From the NCBI GenBank assembly GCA_002345505.1, contig DDWJ01000034.1, positions 1-64,000 of the forward strand: 64,000 bases of DNA, given 5' to 3'. Shown in pieces: positions 35,043 through 43,533 of the stretch. The position numbers and the translations under genes were made by a program. Source of the DNA: Caryophanales bacterium UBA2289 (GTDB lineage: Bacteria; Bacillota_I; Bacilli_A; Izemoplasmatales; Hujiaoplasmataceae). How positions within the stretch are numbered: the stretch's first letter is position 1; the number at the start of each line of letters is the position of its first letter. A model generated the notes under the pieces. It ran no database searches. It was not told where the DNA came from and saw nothing but the letters and a program-made list of their open reading frames with translations.

Positions 35043-36133
35043 TAATTAACTCAATATCTTTATTTAACTACCGAGGTTATAAAAAAGCTGACATCAACTT
35101 TGGTAAAAATGTCAACTTTTTTATTGGAAACAATGGTAGTGGAAAAACTAACCTCCTAGAAGCAATATATTTCTTAGCTCTAGCAAAGTCTTATAAAAGT
35201 TTAGATATAGCAACCATAAAAAATGAGGAAGAATTTGCACGAATAACAGCGAAAGTTAAATCGGATAAGGATCTAGTTCCGAAAATAATCATATCTAAAC
35301 TCGGTAAAAAGATAATCGTCAATAATAGTGAAATCGATAAGTTAAGTGACTACATTGGTAGAGTAAAGGTTCTTGCCTTCTTACCGGAAGATATGGATTT
35401 AGTTAAAGGCCCGCCAAAAAACAGAAGATATTTTATAGATACTATTATCGGACAAATTGATAGGAATTATTTGATTGAACTAAGTGCTTATAGGAATATC
35501 CTAAAACAAAGAAATGAACTTTTGAAGGTTTTGTCAGAAACCCGCAATAAAGATTTTACTCTCCTAGATATCTATACTCAGCAATTAGCTGCTAGCGCTA
35601 GATTAATCGTTGATTATCGAAAGAATTTTATCAACAAAGTGAATTTAGAACTAGCACAAATGTACCACTATTTAGCTGCTAATGAAAAATCTTGTGAGTT
35701 TAAATATATACCTAATGTAGATGATGATATTTTAGAAATAATTAAGGAAAAATATCAAAAGGATTTAGCCTTTAAAACAACTAATAACGGACCTCACAGA
35801 GATGATTATGATTTCTTTTTGGAAAATAATCAAGCAAAAGATTACGCATCTCAAGGAGAGCAAAGGGTTACTATTTTAGCCATTATTCTATCAATAGTCA
35901 ACTTGCTAATCAAAGAAAAAAATATTAAACCTATACTTTTATTAGATGATGTTTTCTCAGAATTGGATTATTTAAGACAGAACCAATTAGTTAAGTATCT
36001 CAATTCAACGGAAATACAATCTATAATAACTACTACCAGCATAAAAGACATTAATAACACCTTTTTAAAAAACTCAAAAACATTTACCGTAAAAAATCAC
36101 GTAATCAAGGAGGACAAATTTTATGGACAATAG
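35039..36133 (+). CDS. recF: DNA replication and repair protein RecF
   Basis: 364 residues, an SMC-like ATPase that helps load RecA at gaps. Walker A GNNGSGKTNLLEAIYFLALAKSYK at about 30-37, FLPEDMDLVKGPPKNRRYFID in the arm region, the signature SQGEQRVTILAIILS, and Walker B PILLLDDVFSELD. It overlaps yaaA by 4 bases and gyrB by 11, so the four genes form one operon. dnaA and dnaN, the usual upstream neighbours, are absent here. Confidence 0.97.
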   Translation: MIINSISLFNYRGYKKADINFGKNVNFFIGNNGSGKTNLLEAIYFLALAKSYKSLDIATIKNEEEFARITAKVKSDKDLVPKIIISKLGKKIIVNNSEIDKLSDYIGRVKVLAFLPEDMDLVKGPPKNRRYFIDTIIGQIDRNYLIELSAYRNILKQRNELLKVLSETRNKDFTLLDIYTQQLAASARLIVDYRKNFINKVNLELAQMYHYLAANEKSCEFKYIPNVDDDILEIIKEKYQKDLAFKTTNNGPHRDDYDFFLENNQAKDYASQGEQRVTILAIILSIVNLLIKEKNIKPILLLDDVFSELDYLRQNQLVKYLNSTEIQSIITTTSIKDINNTFLKNSKTFTVKNHVIKEDKFYGQ

Positions 36134-38036
36134 AGAAAACGCAAAATACGATTCCAGTAATATTCAGATTCTTGAGGGCTTAGAAGCCGTTAAGAAACGT
36201 CCTGGGATGTATATCGGAACTACAGGTCCTAGAGGACTTCACCATTTAGTATGGGAAATTGTTGACAACGCAGTTGATGAAGCATTAGCTGGTTTTTGCG
36301 ATACCATTCAAGTAGAAATATTACCAGGAGAAGTAATCAGAGTTACTGACAATGGTAGAGGTATACCGGTTGATACTCATCCAAAGACTGGAAGACCTTC
36401 AGTAGAAACTGTTTATACAACTCTTCATGCTGGTGGTAAATTTGACCACAACTCATACAAAGTTTCCGGTGGTTTACACGGTGTTGGCGCGTCAGTAGTT
36501 AATGCCCTTAGTGAATATATGATAGTTGAAATCCACAAGGACGGTCAATATTATGTCATTGAATTCGACCATGGATTTCTAAAAAAGGAGTTAACAACTC
36601 TAGGTAATACCGATAAATCAGGAACCATTGTAACTTTTTTAGCTGATCCAAAGATTTTTGATGAATCTCACGAGTATGAGTTTGAAACACTAAGAACAAG
36701 AATTCAACAATTGGCTTTCTTGAATAAAGGAATTCGATTCTCTATTTCCGATTTAAGAGATGAAATGAAAATTGTTCATAAAGACTACTGCTATCAAGGT
36801 GGAGTTAGTGAATATGTTTCTTTCTTAAATCAAGATAAAAAAGCAATCCATCCTCAAGTCGCATACTTTGAAGGTGAACAAGAGAATATTATTGTTGAAA
36901 TAGCTATGCAATATAATGATGGATATGCATCTAACATCTATCCTTTCACTAATAATATTAACAATCCTGAAGGTGGAACGCATGAAGAAGGGTTTAAAAC
37001 TACTCTAACAAGAATATTAAATAACTATGGTAAAAATGCTAATATTTTCAAAAAAGACGAATCCTTAGCTGGTGAAGATACTAGAGAAGGTTTAGTAGCT
37101 ATCGTTTCTGTTAAGCATCCTGATCCTCAATTTGAAGGACAAACTAAATCAAAATTAGGTTCTAGTGATGCTAGAAGAGTTGTTGGATCAATTATGAGTG
37201 AAGGACTAGAAAGATTCTTAATGGAAAATCCTAGTGCTGCGAAAATTATAATTGAGAAATCACTTATGGCTCAAAGAGCGAGACTAGCTGCCAAAAAAGC
37301 TCGTGAAGCTACTAGAAGAAAATCGCCTTTAGACAGTTTAGGTTTCGCATCAAAACTTGCAGATTGCCGTTCAAGAGATTCCGAAAAAGCGGAAATATAT
37401 ATAGTGGAAGGGGATTCTGCCGGCGGTTCAGCTAAACAAGGCAGAGACTCAGAATTTCAAGCTATATTACCTTTAAGGGGAAAAGTACTAAACGTTGAAA
37501 AAACTAGAATCGACAAAGCTCTACAAAACAAAGAAATCCTTTCCATGATTCAAGCTTTTGGAACTGGTATTGGCGAGGAATTTAACATTGCTAATCTAAG
37601 ATATAAAAAAATCATAATCATGACCGATGCCGACGTGGATGGAGCGCATATTAGAACACTTCTTCTTACATTCTTGTTTAGATATCTAAAACCACTGATT
37701 GAAAGCGGAAATGTATATATCGCCCAACCACCTCTATACAAGGTTCAATATGGCAAAACGGTTCAATATGCATATCAAGATAAGGAACTAGAAAGAATAT
37801 TAAGTGAAATTAATGGAAAACCATCACTTCAAAGATATAAAGGTCTTGGAGAGATGAATCCTGAACAATTATGGGAAACTACAATGGATCCCGAAACAAG
37901 AACATTGCTGCAAGTAAATATTGATGATGCAATTGAAGCGGATAGAGTATTTACAATGCTTATGGGTGATGATACCGAAAGTAGAAAAGAGTTCATCCAT
38001 GAAAATGCAGAATATGTTAAAAATCTAGATGTTTAG
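36123..38036 (+). CDS. gyrB: DNA gyrase subunit B
   Basis: 637 residues. ATP-driven supercoiling with GyrA. GHKL ATPase: EIVDNAVDEALAG, VTDNGRGIPVD, and GLHGVGASVVNALS in the first 130 residues. TOPRIM: VEGDSAGGSAKQGRDSEFQAILPLRGKVLNVEK and MTDADVDGAHIRTLLLTFLFRY. The RYKGLGEMNPEQLWETTMDPETR end is typical. The start has AGGAGG inside the end of recF. Confidence 0.98.
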   Translation: MDNRENAKYDSSNIQILEGLEAVKKRPGMYIGTTGPRGLHHLVWEIVDNAVDEALAGFCDTIQVEILPGEVIRVTDNGRGIPVDTHPKTGRPSVETVYTTLHAGGKFDHNSYKVSGGLHGVGASVVNALSEYMIVEIHKDGQYYVIEFDHGFLKKELTTLGNTDKSGTIVTFLADPKIFDESHEYEFETLRTRIQQLAFLNKGIRFSISDLRDEMKIVHKDYCYQGGVSEYVSFLNQDKKAIHPQVAYFEGEQENIIVEIAMQYNDGYASNIYPFTNNINNPEGGTHEEGFKTTLTRILNNYGKNANIFKKDESLAGEDTREGLVAIVSVKHPDPQFEGQTKSKLGSSDARRVVGSIMSEGLERFLMENPSAAKIIIEKSLMAQRARLAAKKAREATRRKSPLDSLGFASKLADCRSRDSEKAEIYIVEGDSAGGSAKQGRDSEFQAILPLRGKVLNVEKTRIDKALQNKEILSMIQAFGTGIGEEFNIANLRYKKIIIMTDADVDGAHIRTLLLTFLFRYLKPLIESGNVYIAQPPLYKVQYGKTVQYAYQDKELERILSEINGKPSLQRYKGLGEMNPEQLWETTMDPETRTLLQVNIDDAIEADRVFTMLMGDDTESRKEFIHENAEYVKNLDV

Positions 38037-38049
38037 AATGGAGGAAAAC

Positions 38050-40695
38050 ATGGAAGAAAATAAACCTATTATCGATGGAAAGAATTTCGATAAAATATCA
38101 GAAATAAATCTTACTAGTGAAATGAAAACCTCCTTCTTGTCTTACGCTATGAGTGTAATTGTTGCAAGAGCAATCCCAGACGTAAGAGATGGATTAAAAC
38201 CAGTACATAGACGAATACTCTATGGAATGGATGAATTAGGAGTATATGCCGATAAAGCTTATAAAAAATCAGCGAGAATCGTTGGGGATGTAATGGGTAA
38301 GTATCACCCTCATGGTGATAGTTCAATCTATGATGCTCTAGTAAGACTTGCTCAAGACTTCAGCACAAGATATCCTTTAGTTAACGGTCACGGAAACTTT
38401 GGTTCAATTGACGGCGATCCACCTGCAGCTATGCGTTATACAGAAGCGAGAATGGAGAAAATTACTCACGAAATTCTTAAAGACTTAAAAAAAGATACCG
38501 TTGATTTCGTTGATAATTACGATGGATCAGAATCAGAACCAAAAGTTCTACCAACTAGAATTCCAAATCTTCTAGTAAATGGTTCGAGCGGTATTGCCGT
38601 AGCGATGGCCACGAATATTCCACCTCATAATTTGAATGAAATTCTTGATGGTTATATTGCTTATGTTAATAATAAAGACATTGAATTAGATGAAATAATG
38701 GAATTTATTAAAGGTCCCGATTTCCCTACCGGCGGTATCATTTTAGGAACATCGGGAATATTATCTGCTTACGCTACCGGTAAAGGCTCAATTAGAATCA
38801 AAGCTAAAACCGACATAATTGAATTGCATAATGCCAAAAAGCAAATTATCGTTAGAGAAATTCCTTACGCTGTAAATAAAACAACCTTAATCGATCGTAT
38901 TGCCGAGCTAGCCAAAGAAGGAAAAGTCGACGGTATTACCGATTTAAGAGATGAATCAAGCCGTAAAGGTATGAAAATAGTAATCGAATTAAGAAGAGAT
39001 GCTAACGCTGAAGTTGTTCTTAACAACTTGCTTAAGAATTCTCAACTCCAAACAACCTTCGGTGCTAATATGCTTGCTCTTGTTAATGATAGACCTGTTG
39101 TTTTAGGCCTTATTGATATGATTAAGTACTATTATGAACACCAAGTTGAAGTCTTAGTTCGTAAAACAAAGTTCGATTTAGAAAAAGCTCAACAACGTCT
39201 TCACTTGCTGGAAGGTTTTATAATAGCTTTAGATAATATTGACGCTGTAATTAAAATTATTAGAGAGTCTTATGATGATACTGAATCACTTCTAATGACT
39301 GCTTTCAATTTATCTGAAATCCAAACTAAAGCAATTCTACAAATGCAATTAAGAAGATTATCTGGGTTGGAAAGAGAAAAGATTGATCAAGAAGTCACGA
39401 TTTTAAATGACACAATAAAAGACTTACAAGAAACTCTAATCGATAAAAACAAACAAGATCAAATCTTAATCAATGAAGCAATTGAAATGAAAGAAAAATA
39501 TGGCGACGCGAGACGAACAGATATTGATCCTTTTGGAGATAGTGATATCGAAGATGAAGATTTAATTCCGATTGAAGACGTAATAATCGCTGTAACCACC
39601 AATGGATACGTTAAACGTATGAATTTAGATGTCTATCGTTCACAAAATCGTGGTGGTAGAGGAAAAACCGGAATCAACCTTAATGAAGATGATGTAATTG
39701 ATTCAATTACGTTTACTCAAACGCATGACTACTTATTATTCTTTACCAATATGGGTCGCGTTTACAAAATGAAGGGTTATAAAGTCCCTAATTTCGGAAG
39801 AAGTTCAAAAGGATTGCCAATAGTTAATTTGCTTAACTTAAACGAAGGCGAAGAATTAGCTGCTGTAATGTCTTTAAAGAATTTTGATGAAGGCTATTTA
39901 TTCTTTACGACTAAGAATGGTTTAGTAAAGAGAACTTCCGTATCTAATTTCCAAAACATCAGAGTTAATGGAATTAGAGCTATAACATTAAGAGACGATG
40001 ATTTCTTACACTCAGTTCGTTTAACTGATGGTCAAAGAGACGTTATCATCGGTGCATCAAATGGAAAAGCAATCCGTTTCAATGAAAATGATGTTAGAGA
40101 GATGGGAAGAACTGCTGCTGGTGTAAAAGGTATAAGTTTATCAAATACCGAATCTGTTGTTGGTGTATCTACTGTAACTGAAGATCGAAACCAAATTCTT
40201 GCAATTACCAAAAAAGGTTACGGTAAGAGAACAGATGTTGATGAATACCGTCTACAAAAACGTGGTGGTAAAGGTGTTAAAACCATCAATGTCACAAGTA
40301 AAAACGGAGAACTCGCTAAACTTATTTCCGTTGTTGGCAACGAAGACTTATTAGCTGTATCTGACAAAGGTATTATTATCAGAACACCAATAGATCAAAT
40401 TTCAATTACTAAACGTGCTACTCAAGGAGTAAAGATTATCAATCTTGTTGAAGATCATGTAGTTTCAACAATAGCCTTAGTGGACAAAGATGAGGAAGTT
40501 GATGATATAAATATTGAAGTTTCTGATGGAATGATTCAAGAATCAAATGCTAATATTCCTTTAGAAACACCGAAAACAGAAGCTTTTTCAGAAGTTGATG
40601 AAGACTCATTTGTTGAAGAACCAGATAATGAGAATGAAAACAGCGAAGATGAAGAAGTTGATGAATTAGAAGAAATATTGAAGAACTCATATTAA
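38050..40695 (+). CDS. gyrA: DNA gyrase subunit A
   Basis: 881 residues from ATG 38050, which has GGAGG 5 bases upstream (a frame-open ATG at 38029 lies inside gyrB). It cuts and rejoins DNA; the catalytic tyrosine is in AAMRYTEARM. The quinolone-determining loop reads HPHGDSSIYDALVR, with the serine and aspartate of the sensitive type. The C-terminal pinwheel carries the GyrA box (QNRGGRGKTG). A very acidic tail of about 50 residues (EDEEVDELEEIL) closes the protein. Confidence 0.98.
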   Translation: MEENKPIIDGKNFDKISEINLTSEMKTSFLSYAMSVIVARAIPDVRDGLKPVHRRILYGMDELGVYADKAYKKSARIVGDVMGKYHPHGDSSIYDALVRLAQDFSTRYPLVNGHGNFGSIDGDPPAAMRYTEARMEKITHEILKDLKKDTVDFVDNYDGSESEPKVLPTRIPNLLVNGSSGIAVAMATNIPPHNLNEILDGYIAYVNNKDIELDEIMEFIKGPDFPTGGIILGTSGILSAYATGKGSIRIKAKTDIIELHNAKKQIIVREIPYAVNKTTLIDRIAELAKEGKVDGITDLRDESSRKGMKIVIELRRDANAEVVLNNLLKNSQLQTTFGANMLALVNDRPVVLGLIDMIKYYYEHQVEVLVRKTKFDLEKAQQRLHLLEGFIIALDNIDAVIKIIRESYDDTESLLMTAFNLSEIQTKAILQMQLRRLSGLEREKIDQEVTILNDTIKDLQETLIDKNKQDQILINEAIEMKEKYGDARRTDIDPFGDSDIEDEDLIPIEDVIIAVTTNGYVKRMNLDVYRSQNRGGRGKTGINLNEDDVIDSITFTQTHDYLLFFTNMGRVYKMKGYKVPNFGRSSKGLPIVNLLNLNEGEELAAVMSLKNFDEGYLFFTTKNGLVKRTSVSNFQNIRVNGIRAITLRDDDFLHSVRLTDGQRDVIIGASNGKAIRFNENDVREMGRTAAGVKGISLSNTESVVGVSTVTEDRNQILAITKKGYGKRTDVDEYRLQKRGGKGVKTINVTSKNGELAKLISVVGNEDLLAVSDKGIIIRTPIDQISITKRATQGVKIINLVEDHVVSTIALVDKDEEVDDINIEVSDGMIQESNANIPLETPKTEAFSEVDEDSFVEEPDNENENSEDEEVDELEEILKNSY

Positions 40696-40741
40696 AAAAA
40701 TATCCTAGACTAATGAAATATCAGTCTAGGATTTTTTTATT
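40694..40741. terminator. bidirectional terminator between gyrA and the ZIP gene
   Basis: ATCCTAGACT (40702-40711) pairs with AGTCTAGGAT (40723-40732). T runs follow on both strands, so it can end the converging gyrA and ZIP transcripts. Confidence 0.92.
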
Positions 40742-40755
40742 TTTATAATTATATT

Positions 40756-41562
40756 CTAACCTAATGCAACATCTAGCAACATCATAACTGAAAAACCAAT
40801 CATGGCTCCTATGGTTGCTATTTTCGTTGTTTTAAGCATTTGTGATTCAGGAATCAATTCCTCTATGACAACATAAATCATCGCACCAGCAGCGAAAGAA
40901 AGTGCATATGGTAAAATATTTCTCATAGTCAAAGCTAATAAGGCTCCAATAACTCCGGCTATAGGTTCAACGATGCCGCTTAACTGACCAATCATAAAAG
41001 CTTTGTTCTTCGACATACCTTCTCTATGTAAAGGAACACTAACTGCAGTACCTTCAGGTAGATTTTGTATACCAATCCCAATTGCAAGCGCTACTGCAGC
41101 TCCAACAGTTGCTCCAGGAATGCCTGCGGCTGCTGCACCAAAAGCAACCCCTACAGCTAAACCTTCTGGGATATTATGTAAAGTAATTGATAATACCAAT
41201 AAAACTGATCTTCTCCATTTGCTTGGCAATCCTTCTTCATGATGTGATTCAACATGCATATGAGGTAAAAATTTGTCTACCGCCATAAGAAAAACTCCAC
41301 CAGATAAGAATCCAACAACTGCTGGTACCCATGGTATCATACCGATTTCTTCTGCTAATTGAATACCTGGGTTCAATAAACTCCAAAATGAGGCAGCAAT
41401 CATTACTCCGGCACTAAAGCCAAGCATTCCATTCATAAAAGATTGATTCATACTCTTAAAAACAAAAACTAAACCCGCTCCAATAGCCGTCATCGAATAA
41501 GTAAAAAGAGTACCTATTAAAGCTGCTAAAACAGGATTTATGCTTGTAAAAAACTCTACCAT
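40756..41562 (-). CDS. ZIP family metal transporter (ZupT/GufA-like)
   Basis: 268 residues from ATG 41562, with GGAGG upstream. About eight membrane helices. The metal path motifs are LHNIPEGLAVGVAFG and IQNLPEGTAVS, and a histidine-rich cytoplasmic loop (HMHVESHHEEG) lies before the first. ZIP proteins import Zn2+ and other divalent metals. The exact metal is not readable. It stands alone, facing gyrA. Confidence 0.92.
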   Translation of the reverse strand: MVEFFTSINPVLAALIGTLFTYSMTAIGAGLVFVFKSMNQSFMNGMLGFSAGVMIAASFWSLLNPGIQLAEEIGMIPWVPAVVGFLSGGVFLMAVDKFLPHMHVESHHEEGLPSKWRRSVLLVLSITLHNIPEGLAVGVAFGAAAAGIPGATVGAAVALAIGIGIQNLPEGTAVSVPLHREGMSKNKAFMIGQLSGIVEPIAGVIGALLALTMRNILPYALSFAAGAMIYVVIEELIPESQMLKTTKIATIGAMIGFSVMMLLDVALG

Positions 41563-41596
41563 AATAACCTCCGTCAATATCAATTGTGTTGATAAA

Positions 41597-42550
41597 TTAT
41601 ATCATATTTTTATTGATAAAATCACTAAAACTACTATATTTGTATTTTTTCATCACTAATAATACTCTATAAGTATTAAATGGTGATAATTGGTTCGCTC
41701 TACGATAAATTCCATAATATTTACCAACCGATAAACTATCTGCTTTAATTCTTCCGTAATCATCAAGTCTATTTAAAATGGATTTCAGTCCATCTTCCAT
41801 TCTCTCATCATATGGTATATTTAAATTTGCCATAACATATAAAGCTCGTAAAATATCATATTTCCAACCATATGGAAACGGAAATTTCAACATATCTTTG
41901 TGAATGGTTTCTCCAGTTTTTACAGACTTAAACAATCTTTTCGTTAAAATGTATTCTGACCCCGTCTTGCAACCTTCATTAATTTCTTGTAACCTGTAAC
42001 TATAATTTAGTTCTTTCAGATTTGCAAAAGCTTCTAGAACTGACAAGGTCGTATGCAAAGAAGATTGTTTAGGGTAAGGTCTTCTTTCCCAAGAACAATT
42101 CCAACCACCATCACTCATTTTGTGATCTAAAATATAATCAATCATTTCAAACAATCTTATATCATTCAATCTAGCTTGTGAGCATATCCTTATCATCATA
42201 GCTACCACACAAATATCTTGATGTCTATAATTACTTACCTTACCATCTTTATACCATAAATTTTCTAGCAAGATTTCAATAGCTTTTAAGTATCTTGTTT
42301 TACTCAAATCTATTCCTAATTCACAAAGAATTAGTAGTGAATAATGAGTTGAAGTATATTTTGGCGAATAAACGCCTTCACTCCAAAATGAGGTTTTCAA
42401 ATCTTGTTTGGATATAATTGTTTTAGCGAAATCTGAGGAGTCAATTACTTCTTTTATATCACTAGCTAAATAGTGATTTTCTAATAAATATTTCTCAACA
42501 TGATATTCTGTGAATAAATCTTCTGATTTTAGCCATTCAATAACATTCAT
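41597..42550 (-). CDS. alpha/alpha-toroid protein (prenyltransferase/squalene-cyclase-like repeats), function unknown
   Basis: 317 residues from ATG 42550 (AGAGGTG upstream). Helical repeats: STHYSLLILCELGIDLS, a DGGWNCSWERRPYPKQSSLHTTLSVLEAF block that resembles a QW-type repeat, and GWKYDILRALYVMANL near the end. The DGGW motif and the paired-helix spacing match the toroid found in terpene cyclases and protein prenyltransferases. No DXDD cyclase motif was found, and the protein is half the length of squalene-hopene cyclase, so catalysis is doubtful. Confidence 0.6.
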   Translation of the reverse strand: MNVIEWLKSEDLFTEYHVEKYLLENHYLASDIKEVIDSSDFAKTIISKQDLKTSFWSEGVYSPKYTSTHYSLLILCELGIDLSKTRYLKAIEILLENLWYKDGKVSNYRHQDICVVAMMIRICSQARLNDIRLFEMIDYILDHKMSDGGWNCSWERRPYPKQSSLHTTLSVLEAFANLKELNYSYRLQEINEGCKTGSEYILTKRLFKSVKTGETIHKDMLKFPFPYGWKYDILRALYVMANLNIPYDERMEDGLKSILNRLDDYGRIKADSLSVGKYYGIYRRANQLSPFNTYRVLLVMKKYKYSSFSDFINKNMI

Positions 42551-42605
42551 AAATTGCACCTCTTTTTTTTATTATATAATTAATCAAAGACTGTTACAAT
42601 AGATA

Positions 42606-42632
42606 TAAAAAAACACCATAAAAATGGTGTTT
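42606..42632 (-). terminator. terminator of tRNA-Ser
   Basis: AAACACCAT pairs with ATGGTGTTT around 4 A. On the minus strand it is followed by a run of T. Confidence 0.88.
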
Positions 42633-42643
42633 AATTTATTAAC

Positions 42644-42734
42644 TGGCGGAGTAAGAGAGATTCGAACTCTCGCGCCGGTTTCCCGACCTACACCCTTAGC
42701 AGGGGCGCCTCTTCGGCCTCTTGAGTATTACTCC
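42644..42734 (-). tRNA. tRNA-Ser (anticodon GCU)
   Basis: Acceptor GGAGTAA pairs with TTACTCC. The anticodon stem CGCCC/GGGTG holds loop CTGCTAA with anticodon GCT. The long variable arm (GTCGGGAAACCGGC) fits tRNA-Ser. Discriminator G and encoded CCA. Confidence 0.95.
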
Positions 42735-42755
42735 ATTTCAACAGTCAGCCATTTA

Positions 42756-42784
42756 ATATTACTAGATTTTTTACTGACTGTCAA
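42756..42784 (-). promoter_or_regulatory. promoter of tRNA-Ser
   Basis: On the minus strand TTGACA (42779-42784), 17 bases, TAATAT (42756-42761), about 22 bases before the tRNA. Confidence 0.8.
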
Positions 42785-42791
42785 GATTTTT

Positions 42792-43463
42792 TTAACTAAT
42801 GTAAGATTCAGGTTGTTCTACTTCATCCTCGATAGGTTTTGGTAATTCTTTTTCAACTTCTTTGTTCTGAACTTTGGTTTTTGGTTGGTTCAATGTCTTT
42901 GAATATTCTCTGTATTTTCGATATCCGCCATAGCCATCAAATCCAAGATAAATACCTCCACCTATAGCAATAATCAACAATAACCATCCTAATGTGGAAA
43001 TAATTGTGCCATTGCCTTGTAAGGTCAACGTCAATACAACAGGTCCAATCCCAATGAAGAACATATGCATCCAAAACTTAGCAGATTCGCTTTTCTCATT
43101 AAAATAGTATAATGAAACAAAGTAAATAATACCTCTTGCTAGTAAGAAAAATGTTAACATATATCCATATAAAGCTGACCAAATTCCTTCATCTGATTTC
43201 CCAGAAAAAGCTACATAAACCATTAATCCCCCAATTATGAATTCAAAAATAATTTCAATTAGGTTTATGGTTCTTAATACTTCAGTTTTCAATGTTTTCA
43301 TTAAAGGATATACTCTAAAAACAGAGAAAATTACAACTGCGAGCCCTGTAGCAGCATACACAATGTCTTCTTCATATATTTTTGATAAAATCCCCACAGC
43401 TAAAATAATCGCAGCTAGTGCCCACTTTATTACCCAGCCATATCCGTATTTTGGTTTTGTCAT
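42792..43463 (-). CDS. six-helix membrane protein, function unknown
   Basis: 223 residues. Six hydrophobic stretches at about 10-27, 32-50, 65-85, 95-120, 130-150 and 155-175, then a glycine/tyrosine turn (YLGFDGYGGYRKYREY) and a charged cytoplasmic tail rich in E, K and P. The pairwise helix layout recalls small HdeD/DUF308-like proteins, but I do not recognise a defining motif. Single gene with its own promoter and an AGGAGG site. Confidence 0.75.
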   Translation of the reverse strand: MTKPKYGYGWVIKWALAAIILAVGILSKIYEEDIVYAATGLAVVIFSVFRVYPLMKTLKTEVLRTINLIEIIFEFIIGGLMVYVAFSGKSDEGIWSALYGYMLTFFLLARGIIYFVSLYYFNEKSESAKFWMHMFFIGIGPVVLTLTLQGNGTIISTLGWLLLIIAIGGGIYLGFDGYGGYRKYREYSKTLNQPKTKVQNKEVEKELPKPIEDEVEQPESYIS

Positions 43464-43493
43464 AATAAAACCTCCTTCTTATTACTTATACTA

Positions 43494-43523
43494 ATTATAT
43501 TACTATCAGCAACTTATTTTCAA
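43494..43523 (-). promoter_or_regulatory. promoter of the six-helix membrane protein
   Basis: On the minus strand TTGAAA (43518-43523), 18 bases, TATAAT (43494-43499). The -10 region shares the 14 bases TAGTAATATAATTA with the HMA gene promoter, but here the palindrome is incomplete. Confidence 0.65.
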
Positions 43524-43533
43524 TAACCTAAAG

